Assembly: GCF_000829695.1 (NCBI RefSeq) | Contig: NZ_BBNN01000033.1 | Span: forward strand, 84,910 to 148,909 | Direction: 5' to 3' | Length of the DNA: 64,000 nt | DNA from: Streptomyces sp. NBRC 110035 | GTDB lineage: Bacteria > Actinomycetota > Actinomycetes > Streptomycetales > Streptomycetaceae | Shown here: piece by piece, positions 8,640 to 16,238 of the stretch | How the letters are laid out: every line of letters starts with the position of its first letter | Position numbering within the stretch: the first letter of the stretch is position 1 | Program-made: the position numbers and the translations under genes | Notes under the pieces: model-generated | What the model was told of the DNA's origin: nothing | What the model saw: only the letters and a program-made list of their open reading frames with translations | Databases searched by the model: none

Positions 8640-10646
8640 TCAGTCCGCCTGGCTCCCGGCCTGCCCTGCCGCCGCGTCGATCGCGGCCAGGGACTTCCGC
8701 ACCTGGTTGCGGTCCGTGGTGAACCAGAAGTCGGGCAGCGAGGCCTTCAGATAGCTGCCGTAGCGCGCCGTCGCCAGTCGCTGGTCCAGGACGGCGACCA
8801 CCCCGCGGTCACCCGTGGCCCGGACGAGGCGACCGGCGCCCTGCGCCATGAGCAGCGCGGCGTGCGTCGCGGCGACCGCCATGAAGCCGTTCCCGCCGGC
8901 GTCCTCCACGGCCTTCTGGCGGGCACTCATCAGCGGGTCGTCCGGACGCGGGAACGGGATCTTGTCCATGACGACCAGCTGGCAGCTGGGGCCGGGAACG
9001 TCGACGCCCTGCCAGAGCGACAGCGTGCCGAACAGGCAGGTCCTCGGATCGGCGGCGAAGTTCTTGATCAGCTCGCCGAGGGTCTCCTCGCCCTGGAGGA
9101 GGATCGGGAACTCCGGAATGCGGGAACGCAGTTCCTCGGCGGCGAGCTGAGCGGCCCGCATCGAGGAGAACAGGCCCAGGGTGCGGCCGCCCGCGGCCTG
9201 GATCAGTTCGGTGAGCTCGTCGAGCATGTCCGCGCGGTCGCCGTCGCGGGCCGGGCGCGCCAGGTGCTTGGCGACGTAGAGAATGCCCTGCCGGGGATAG
9301 TCGAACGGAGAGCCGACGTCGACGCCCTTCCACGGTGGAAGGTCGTCCCCCCCGGCGCCCTCGGGGCCGAGGCCCAGGGAGGCGCCCACGCCGTTGAAGT
9401 CGCCGCCGAGCTTCAGCGTCGCGGACGTCAGGACCACCGAGCGGTCGGAGAAGAGTTTCTCCCGCAGGAGGCCCGAGACCGACATGGGGGCGACGCGCAG
9501 CGAGGCGCCGCTGGGCCGGTATGCGGCTCCGCCGCGGGGCTCGTGGCGCTCGTACCAGACGACATCCCATTCGGAGCCGTTGGTGATGCGCTCGGCCACG
9601 TCGTGCACGCTCTCCACCGAGGCGAGCGCCTGCTTACGGACCGCGTCCTCGTCCTGGACGGACTTGTCACGGGTGGCCCCGATCGCGGAGATGACGGTCC
9701 GGCAGGCGTCACGCAGCGCCATCAGCGCGTACCCGAGGTCCTCCGGGATCTCCTCGAGACGGCCCGGAAGGGCCAGCTCCATCAGGCGTTCGAAGCCTTC
9801 GGCCGCGGTCTGCAGCTGGTCGGCCGCCTTCTCGTCGGCCAGCTTCGCGGCCCGGCGCACCGCGCGGTTGACCTGGCCGGGGGTGAGCTCCCCCGTGGCG
9901 ACTCCGGTGACCCGGGAGACCAGTTCGTGGGCCTCGTCGACGATCAGCACCTCGTGCTGCGGGAGCACCGGCGCACCCTCGATCGCGTCGATCGCCAGGA
10001 GGGCGTGGTTGGTGACCACGACGTCGGCGAGCTTGGCGCGCTCGCGGGCCGTCTCGGCGAAGCACTCCGCGCCGTAGGCACACTTCGTGGCGCCCAGGCA
10101 CTCCCGCGACGACACCGACACCTGGGACCAGGCACGGTCGGAGACGCCCGGGGTGAGGTCGTCCCGGTCCCCGTTCTCCGTCTCGTCCGCCCAGTCGCGC
10201 AGACGCAGCAGGTCCTGCCCCAGCTTGCTGGTGGGGGCGGCCGCCTCGAACTGGTCGAAGAGGCCCTCCTCCTCGTCCTGCGGTACGCCTTCGTGGAGCC
10301 GGTGCAGACACACGTAGTTGGACCGGCCCTTGAGCATGGCGAACTCCGGACGGCGGCGCAGCAGCGGATGCAGCGCCTCCACCGTGCGCGGAAGGTCGCG
10401 CTCGACGAGCTGGCGCTGCAGGGCCAGCGTGGCCGTCGCCACGACGACCCTTTCCCCCTGTGCGAGCGCGGGCACGAGGTAGCCGAGCGACTTTCCGGTA
10501 CCGGTGCCGGCCTGGACCAGCAGATGGGAGGCGTCGTCGATCGCCTCGGCGACGGCTTCGGCCATGGTCACCTGGCCGGGGCGCTCCGTGCCGCCGACGG
10601 CGGTGACGGCAGCGTGCAGGAGTTCGGGGAGTGAGGGCTTCGTCAT
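8640..10646 (-). CDS. DinG/XPD-like ATP-dependent DNA helicase
   Basis: The 668-residue superfamily 2 helicase has Walker A in QAGTGTGKSLGYLVPAL near residue 48 and a DEAH box (LIVDEAHELVSR) near residue 237. Between them a cysteine cluster (RECLGATKCAYGAECF, residues about 180-195, plus an upstream Cys near 108) is placed like the four ligands of the iron-sulfur cluster of XPD/DinG helicases. C-terminal motifs LFGTLSLWQGVDVPGPSC and QGAGRLVRATGDRGVVAVLDQR carry the later helicase motifs. The enzyme should unwind DNA with 5'-3' polarity, by family analogy. It converges with lexA. I saw no SOS box in front of it, so its SOS control is unproven. Confidence 0.93.
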   Translation of the reverse strand: MTKPSLPELLHAAVTAVGGTERPGQVTMAEAVAEAIDDASHLLVQAGTGTGKSLGYLVPALAQGERVVVATATLALQRQLVERDLPRTVEALHPLLRRRPEFAMLKGRSNYVCLHRLHEGVPQDEEEGLFDQFEAAAPTSKLGQDLLRLRDWADETENGDRDDLTPGVSDRAWSQVSVSSRECLGATKCAYGAECFAETARERAKLADVVVTNHALLAIDAIEGAPVLPQHEVLIVDEAHELVSRVTGVATGELTPGQVNRAVRRAAKLADEKAADQLQTAAEGFERLMELALPGRLEEIPEDLGYALMALRDACRTVISAIGATRDKSVQDEDAVRKQALASVESVHDVAERITNGSEWDVVWYERHEPRGGAAYRPSGASLRVAPMSVSGLLREKLFSDRSVVLTSATLKLGGDFNGVGASLGLGPEGAGGDDLPPWKGVDVGSPFDYPRQGILYVAKHLARPARDGDRADMLDELTELIQAAGGRTLGLFSSMRAAQLAAEELRSRIPEFPILLQGEETLGELIKNFAADPRTCLFGTLSLWQGVDVPGPSCQLVVMDKIPFPRPDDPLMSARQKAVEDAGGNGFMAVAATHAALLMAQGAGRLVRATGDRGVVAVLDQRLATARYGSYLKASLPDFWFTTDRNQVRKSLAAIDAAAGQAGSQAD

Positions 10647-11010
10647 AGCGCGACCACCCTACGGCCCGGCACCGACAATCGTGTGCCGACCGCGAGGGCC
10701 GTGGGCCGTGGACGCACAGGTGGGCGCGGCACGAGGTGCGGACGAACACGTTTCCGGTCGGATACGTGTCATCGGGCACCAGGCCCCGGCAGGGAGCCGG
10801 GAGGGCATCGCGGCGGCCGCTCTCCGGCGCGTGTCCAGGCCAGGGAGCTCGTAGCGAAACCGTTGCCGTTCCGGCGGTTGTCCAGCACGGCGAACGCATA
10901 GTGTGTGGTGCCGTTCCCGGTGGTCGTGCAACGGGTCCGGGCTCCGTTCGGGTCCGCGGTGCGAGCACGGCCCACGCACCAAGTTCGTCCATATCAGGGG
11001 GAGTCAGATC
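10647..11010. other. Intergenic region, divergent promoters
   Basis: These 364 bases separate the helicase gene from the divergent serine protease gene and must hold both promoters. Short open frames exist on both strands but have no ribosome site and no recognisable domain. The only motif that I would point to is a loose inverted repeat around 10746-10770 (ACACGT, 12-base spacer, ACGTGT). No terminator or RNA gene was recognised. Confidence 0.4.
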
Positions 11011-12231
11011 ATGCGATCCATACGGCCGTCGTCCACCGGTCACCGAGGTGGGAAGGCGCGCCGCGGCACCTCCCCCGTACTGACCGCCGTCGCGCTCGCC
11101 TCGGTGCTCGCGCTCACCGCTACCGCCTGTGGTGCGGAGGACGACACGGCGGGCGGCGAAGCCTCCGCGACCGCCGCGGCCGGGGACGGCAAGATCCGGA
11201 TCCCGAGCGACGTCGCGGACCGGCTCAAGGAGCACGGGATCGATGTCGACGAGTGGAGGAACGGCGACTGGAAGAACTGGGACAAGGACGACTGGCTGCG
11301 CGAGGCCAACGACTACATCAACCCGATCATCGAGGACCTGTGGGACCCGGACCGCATGCGGGACGCCGAGCAGCCGGACCCGGAGGTCGACGAGAGCGAC
11401 ATCTCCGGTGACCAGGGCGTGACCGACCCGACGCCGGAGCCGGTGCAGGCACAGGCCGTGCCGCCGTCGTACCACGACAACGCCCCCACGGCGGGCAAGG
11501 TGTTCTTCGACTCCCCCGAGGGCACCATGGTGTGCTCCGCGACCGTGGTGCAGGACCCCGCCAATCCGGGGAAGTCCAACATGGTGTGGACGGCCGGGCA
11601 CTGCGTGCACGCCGGCAAGAAGGGCGGCTGGTACCGCAACATCGCCTTCGTGCCGTCGTACAACGACGCGGGCAGGCCGACCGGCGAGTTCGAGGGCGCC
11701 ACCGAGGAGGAGGTCGCTCCGTACGGCGTCTGGTGGGGTGACTGGGCGCAGACCTCCGACCAGTGGATCGAGCAGGGCGGTGCGACCGGCGGTGACGGCG
11801 CCTCGTACGACTTCGCCGTCATCCATGTGACGCCGGAGAAGGGCGGCGACGGCAAGTCGCTGGAGGAGACGGTCGGTTCGGCGCTGCCGGTGGACTTCCG
11901 GGCTCCCGCCGTGCCCGACGTGAAGAGCGTGACCGCGACCGGTTACCCGGCCGGCGAGCCGTACGACGGCCAGACGCTGTTCAGCTGCGAGGACCAGCCG
12001 GGCCGGCTCTCGCTCGGTGCCTCCGACCCGACGATGTACCGCATCGGATGCAGCATGACCGCCGGTTCGTCCGGCGGCGGCTGGGTCGCGGAGGGCTCCG
12101 ACGGCCGGCCGGCGCTGGTGTCCAACACCTCCATCGGCCCGGTGACTTCGGGCTGGCTGGCCGGCCCGCGGCTGGGCGACGAGGCCAAGGGCGTGTACGA
12201 CGCGGTCAGCGACAAGTTCGCCGGCCGGTGA
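11011..12231 (+). CDS. Secreted lipoprotein trypsin-like serine protease
   Basis: The 406-residue precursor starts with basic residues and a hydrophobic stretch ending LTATACGAEDD, a typical lipobox (Cys near residue 33), so the mature protein should be tethered outside the membrane. An acidic, Trp-rich linker (residues about 55-120) precedes a chymotrypsin-fold peptidase with the full triad: His in VWTAGHCVHAG near 195, Asp in SYDFAVIHVTP near 270, Ser in TAGSSGGGWVA near 352. A cysteine pair (SCED, RIGCSM) may form a disulfide. Substrate is unknown; the fold fits trypsin/V8-like enzymes. The ATG at 11011 follows GGGGGAG. Directly downstream is a decayed copy of the same gene. Confidence 0.9.
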   Translation: MRSIRPSSTGHRGGKARRGTSPVLTAVALASVLALTATACGAEDDTAGGEASATAAAGDGKIRIPSDVADRLKEHGIDVDEWRNGDWKNWDKDDWLREANDYINPIIEDLWDPDRMRDAEQPDPEVDESDISGDQGVTDPTPEPVQAQAVPPSYHDNAPTAGKVFFDSPEGTMVCSATVVQDPANPGKSNMVWTAGHCVHAGKKGGWYRNIAFVPSYNDAGRPTGEFEGATEEEVAPYGVWWGDWAQTSDQWIEQGGATGGDGASYDFAVIHVTPEKGGDGKSLEETVGSALPVDFRAPAVPDVKSVTATGYPAGEPYDGQTLFSCEDQPGRLSLGASDPTMYRIGCSMTAGSSGGGWVAEGSDGRPALVSNTSIGPVTSGWLAGPRLGDEAKGVYDAVSDKFAGR

Positions 12232-12288
12232 CCTGGGGCCGCTCCGGCGGCGGACAGCGGCAGGACGTTCCTTCACGGCACCGGGGGT

Positions 12289-12701
12289 CATCGCACCACG
12301 CGTTCCACCGGCAGGTCCGCTCCGCGCCGGCGTGGCCGTCGCCGAGCTCTCGCCGTCACCGGGCTCGTCGCCGCCCTGGCACGCACCGCGACCGCGTGCG
12401 GCGGTTCGGCCGGCGCCGGGGCCGGCGCGAAGAAGCCCGGTTCCGGCACCTCACCGGCCGCGGGCAGCGAGGCCGGTGAGGCCGGGGCCCGGCCGGCCTC
12501 GCGGACCGGCTCAGGGAGCACGGGCTCGATGTCGACGAGTGGAAGGACGGCGGCGGCTGGTTCCGGGGGGGGTGGACGGCGGGGCCGTACGGGTGGCGAA
12601 CACGCCGGTCGGCCCGACCGGCAACACCTGGCTCGCGGGCCCGCAGCCGGGACGCCGAGGCGCTTTACCAGAACACGAGCAGGACCCACGGCGGCCGGTG
12701 A
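12289..12701 (+). pseudogene. Decayed, deleted copy of the adjacent serine protease gene
   Basis: This stretch aligns in blocks with the intact protease gene at 11011-12231 but in changing reading frames. A signal peptide and lipobox-like block (LAVTGLVAALARTATACGG, from about 12349) lies in one frame. ADRLREHGLDVDEWKDG (12501-12551) matches ADRLKEHGIDVDEWRNG of the intact protein but is in a second frame. VANTPVGPTGNTWLAGPQPG (about 12593-12650) matches the C-terminal SNTSIGPVTSGWLAGPRLG in a third. DAEALYQN to GGR and the TGA at 12699-12701 match the intact end DEAKGVYD to AGR in the second frame again. The catalytic core with the triad is missing. A remnant GGGGG site and ATC in place of the start codon are seen at about 12283-12292. 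It is a tandem duplication that has been deleted and frameshifted. Confidence 0.85.
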
Positions 12702-12756
12702 GCACGACGGTACGTGATCAGGGCGCCCGGTGGCCGAGGCGGCCGGTCGTCCGCAC

Positions 12757-12804
12757 ACGCCGACGGCCCGCCCCCTGTCACAGCAGGGTGCGGGCCGTCG
12801 GCGT
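12757..12804. terminator. Strong terminator downstream of hflX
   Basis: ACGCCGACGGCCCGC (12757-12771) pairs with its exact complement at 12790-12804; after one mismatch, CCCTG (12773-12777) pairs with CAGGG (12784-12788), closing a six-base loop. It begins 17 bases past the hflX stop on the minus strand and also faces the protease pseudogene on the plus strand. Confidence 0.85.
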
Positions 12805-12821
12805 CGCCGTGGGCCGCGGAC

Positions 12822-14318
12822 TCAGCCGGCGGCCGGCGTGGGCAGGTACGGCGTGAGCTCCGCCGCCAGTTCCTCGTGCACCCGCACCTTGAGCAGGGTG
12901 CCCTCCGCGGTGTGCTCCTCGGAGATCACCTCGCCCTCGTCGTGCGCGCGGGCCACCAGCTTGCCCTGGGTGTACGGCACGAGTGCCTCGATCTCCACGG
13001 CCGGCCGGGGCAGCTCGTGGTCGAGGAGGGCGAGCAGCTCGTCGATGCCCTGGCCGGTGCGGGCCGAGACCGCGAGGGAGCGCTTCTCCTCCCGCAGCAG
13101 CCGCTGGAGCGTCAGCGGGTCGGCCGCGTCGGCCTTGTTGATCACCACGATCTCGGGTACGCCGGTGGCGCCGACGTCCCTGATCACCTCGCGCACGGCG
13201 GCCAGCTGCTCCTCCGGGACGGGATGCGAACCGTCCACCACGTGCAGGATCAGGTCGGCGTCGCCGACCTCCTCCATCGTGGAGCGGAACGCCTCGACCA
13301 GGTGGTGCGGCAGGTGCCGGACGAAGCCGACCGTGTCGGCCAGCGTGTAGAGCCGTCCGCCCGGCGTCTCGGCCCGGCGCACGGTCGGGTCGAGGGTCGC
13401 GAACAGGGCGTTCTCGACCAGCACGCCCGCGCCCGTCAGGCGGTTGAGCAGCGAGGACTTGCCGGCGTTGGTGTAACCCGCGATGGCGACGGACGGCACC
13501 TTGTTGCGCCGGCGCTCCTGGCGCTTGATGTCGCGGCCGGTCTTCATCTCCGCGATCTCCCGGCGCATCTTCGCCATCTTCTCGCGGATCCGGCGCCGGT
13601 CGGTCTCGATCTTGGTCTCGCCGGGGCCGCGGGTGGCGAGACCGCCGCCCTTGCCGCCGCCCATCTGCCGGGACAGCGACTGGCCCCAGCCGCGCAGCCT
13701 CGGCAGCATGTACTGCATCTGCGCGAGCGCGACCTGCGCCTTGCCCTCCCGGGACTTGGCGTGCTGGGCGAAGATGTCCAGGATCAGGGCCGTACGGTCG
13801 ATGACCTTGACCTTGACGACGTCCTCGAGGTGGATCAGCTGTCCGGGGCTCAGCTCTCCGTCGCAGATGACCGTGTCCGCGCCCGTGTCGAGCACGATGT
13901 CACGCAGTTCCTCGGCCTTGCCGGAGCCGATGAAGGTCGCCGCGTCGGGCTTGTCGCGGCGCTGGGTCACGCCGTCGAGCACGAGGGCGCCCGCCGTCTC
14001 CGCCAGGGCGGCGAGCTCCGCGAGGGAGTTCTCCGCGTCCTGCACGGTTCCCGACGTCCACACGCCGACGAGTACGACGCGCTCCAGGCGGAGCTGACGG
14101 TACTCGACCTCGGTGACGTCCTCGAGCTCGGTGGAGAGGCCGGCGACGCGGCGCAGGGCCGCACGCTCGGAGCGGTCGAGCTGGTCGCCGTCCCGCTCTC
14201 CGTCGATCTCGAGGCTCCAGGCGACGTCCGCTTCCATCAGGGCATCGGCCCGGAGGCCCTCGGGGTAGGTCTGCGCGAGGCGCTTGGTGTCCTGGGAAGG
14301 GGAAGAAGAGGAGGTCAT
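12822..14318 (-). CDS. hflX: HflX, ribosome-associated GTPase
   Basis: The 498-residue protein matches HflX: an N-terminal nucleotide-binding domain (ENSLAELAALAETAG, FIGSGKAEELRDIV, LSPGQLIHLED), a glycine-rich stretch GGGKGGGLATRGPGETKIETDRRRI near residue 225, a coiled-coil linker rich in Arg and Lys, and a C-terminal G domain. G1 is GYTNAGKSSLLN near 283, followed by ATLDPTVRR (G2), DTVGFVRHLPH (G3) and NKADAAD (G4). HflX splits stalled 70S ribosomes and 50S particles under stress, using GTP. The Streptomyces N-terminal extension of about 60 residues is present. It is transcribed alone on the minus strand and ends at a strong hairpin. Confidence 0.97.
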   Translation of the reverse strand: MTSSSSPSQDTKRLAQTYPEGLRADALMEADVAWSLEIDGERDGDQLDRSERAALRRVAGLSTELEDVTEVEYRQLRLERVVLVGVWTSGTVQDAENSLAELAALAETAGALVLDGVTQRRDKPDAATFIGSGKAEELRDIVLDTGADTVICDGELSPGQLIHLEDVVKVKVIDRTALILDIFAQHAKSREGKAQVALAQMQYMLPRLRGWGQSLSRQMGGGKGGGLATRGPGETKIETDRRRIREKMAKMRREIAEMKTGRDIKRQERRRNKVPSVAIAGYTNAGKSSLLNRLTGAGVLVENALFATLDPTVRRAETPGGRLYTLADTVGFVRHLPHHLVEAFRSTMEEVGDADLILHVVDGSHPVPEEQLAAVREVIRDVGATGVPEIVVINKADAADPLTLQRLLREEKRSLAVSARTGQGIDELLALLDHELPRPAVEIEALVPYTQGKLVARAHDEGEVISEEHTAEGTLLKVRVHEELAAELTPYLPTPAAG

Positions 14319-14464
14319 TGGGTCCTTACGTCGATATGTGGAAGGGGATACGCAGGGGCGACGGGGTACTCCTGTCGCCTTTCACAACGCACGGGCCTCC
14401 CGGGAGATTCCCGTGCCCCGCGCCGTGGCGTCCTGATGATGGTGGCACGGCACGGCACGTCTCG

Positions 14465-16096
14465 TCACCGTGTTTGTTCCCGGTTCACGCCTGTTCGATG
14501 CACGGTCGGGGCGGAGCGCCCCGTGGGCTTGTGGGCCACGGACCTCCAGTCCGGGTGGCCGGGCATCGGTGGGGTCCTCACGTCGTGCAGCCAGGCGTCC
14601 AGGAAGCCGGTCAGGTCCCGTCCCGCGGTCTCGGAGGCAAGCTTGACGAAGTCGGCGGTGGAGGCCGTGCCGTCCCGGTGCCGGGTCACCCAGCGCCGTT
14701 CCAGGCGGTCGAACGCGGCGCGGCCGATCTCCTCGCGCAGGGCGTACAGCACGAGCGCGGCACCGTCGTAGACGATCGGCCGGAAGATGCTGATCTTCCG
14801 GCCGGGCCGGGGGGCCTTGGGGGCGGCGGGCGGTCCGCCCGCCGCGCGCCATTGGTCGGATGCCTCGTAGGCGGCCTTCATCCGGGCCTCGAGGGACCGG
14901 CCGGCCCTCTCCTGCGCGTACAGCGCCTCGTACCAGGTGGCGTGGCCCTCGCTGAGCCACAGGTCGGACCAGGTGCGAGGGCTGACGCTGTTGCCGAACC
15001 ACTGGTGGGCCAGCTCGTGCACCATGATCGACTCGACGTACCACGCGGGGCGGGCCGGATCGGTGAAGAGGTCCCGCTCGAAGAGGGACAGCGTCTGGGT
15101 CTCGAGTGCGAAGCCGGTGGAGACGTCGGCCATGAGCAGACCGTACGTCTCGAAGGGGTAGCGGCCGACCCTGGCCTCCATCCAGTCGATCTGGGCGGGG
15201 GTCTTCGACAGCCACGGTTCGAGCCGTTCGCGGTCGGCCGTGGGGACGACGTCGCGCAGCGGCAGCCCGTGCGGGCCGGTGCGGCGCAGGACCGTGGAGC
15301 GGCCGATGGACACCTGGGCGAGTTCGGTGGCCATGGGGTGCCGGGTGCGGTACGTCCAGGTCGTCGTCGACGCGCGGGTGCGGTCGACGTGGATCGGCAG
15401 ACCGTTGGCGACGGCGGTGTGACCGGCGGGTGCGGTGATGCGGAAGGTGAAGAAGGCCTTGTCGGACGGGTGGTCGTTGCACGGGAAGACCAGGTGCGCG
15501 GCGTCGGCCTGGTTGGCCATGGCGAGGCCGTCCGCGGTGCGCACCCATCCGCCGTCACGGCCCTCGGCGGTCACCGGATCGCTGGTGTGACGCACGGCGA
15601 CACGGGTCCGTTCGCCGGCGTCCAGGCCGCCGACGGGGGTGATCACGAGGTCCTCACCGGCGGTGGTGAAGGGGGCGGGGGCGCCGTCCACCTCGACCGA
15701 ATGAACCGTGCCCCGGGCGAAGTCGAGGTTGATCCGCTCCAGGTCCGTGGTCGTCCGGGCGTGGATCGTGGTGGTGGCCCGGAGCGGTGTGTCGTTGGTG
15801 CCGGGGTAGCCGAGGGCGAGGTGGTACGACGTCACGTCGTACCCGGGGTTGCCCAGGTACGGGAAGAGGCGGTCGCCGATGCCCAGCGGCGTGGCGGGGG
15901 CGCTCGCGGCGAGGAGGCAGACGGAGACGGCCGACGCGAGCAGCGCCGCGGACGTCCGCCGGGGACGGCCACGGGGGATCGGCCTGCGGGCGGCCGGGAC
16001 GGGGACGTCCTGACGGCCGGAGGCCGGACCGTGCGGGCCGGCGGGACGCTCGAAGGCCGGTTCCGGGGCAGCGGGGCCGTGGGGGGTGAGCAGCAT
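14465..16096 (-). CDS. Exported M1-family metallopeptidase
   Basis: This M1 (gluzincin) aminopeptidase carries the zinc motif HELAHQWFGNSV with the third ligand Glu downstream in DLWLSEGHATWYE; both are intact. The exopeptidase GAMEN-type motif is not clear: the corresponding segment reads LMADVSTGFALETQT. An N-terminal hydrophobic stretch (RRTSAALLASAVSVCLLAASAPA, residues about 44-67 from the ATG at 16096), preceded by several arginines, suggests export. The start is uncertain: the ATG at 16096 gives 543 residues, a further in-frame ATG at 16213 gives 582, and neither has a strong ribosome site. It is separated from the rshA gene (same strand, upstream) by about 140 bases. Substrates are probably extracellular peptides (inference). 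Confidence 0.85.
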   Translation of the reverse strand: MLLTPHGPAAPEPAFERPAGPHGPASGRQDVPVPAARRPIPRGRPRRTSAALLASAVSVCLLAASAPATPLGIGDRLFPYLGNPGYDVTSYHLALGYPGTNDTPLRATTTIHARTTTDLERINLDFARGTVHSVEVDGAPAPFTTAGEDLVITPVGGLDAGERTRVAVRHTSDPVTAEGRDGGWVRTADGLAMANQADAAHLVFPCNDHPSDKAFFTFRITAPAGHTAVANGLPIHVDRTRASTTTWTYRTRHPMATELAQVSIGRSTVLRRTGPHGLPLRDVVPTADRERLEPWLSKTPAQIDWMEARVGRYPFETYGLLMADVSTGFALETQTLSLFERDLFTDPARPAWYVESIMVHELAHQWFGNSVSPRTWSDLWLSEGHATWYEALYAQERAGRSLEARMKAAYEASDQWRAAGGPPAAPKAPRPGRKISIFRPIVYDGAALVLYALREEIGRAAFDRLERRWVTRHRDGTASTADFVKLASETAGRDLTGFLDAWLHDVRTPPMPGHPDWRSVAHKPTGRSAPTVHRTGVNREQTR

Positions 16097-16238
16097 GGGC
16101 CCACGGCTATCAGCGCGCGCGTGCGCGCTTTCGGCGGCGCGCTCCCGGTTCACCCGACCGGGTGGACCGATGGCCCGGCGGGCACGCCGCCAAGGTGTCC
16201 GGCCGGACGGCACCCGCGGCGTCCGGCACGGACCGCTG

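Noticed and set aside
10769-10975. 68-codon minus-strand frame reading NGTTHYAFAVLDNRRNGNG
   Set aside because: It looks protein-like for a few residues but has no ribosome site or conserved context, and lies in the promoter spacer of two divergent genes.
9709-12291. 860-codon open frame on the minus strand spanning the protease gene and the helicase start
   Set aside because: It crosses an intact protease gene and a promoter region and reads the helicase out of frame; a GC-bias artefact.
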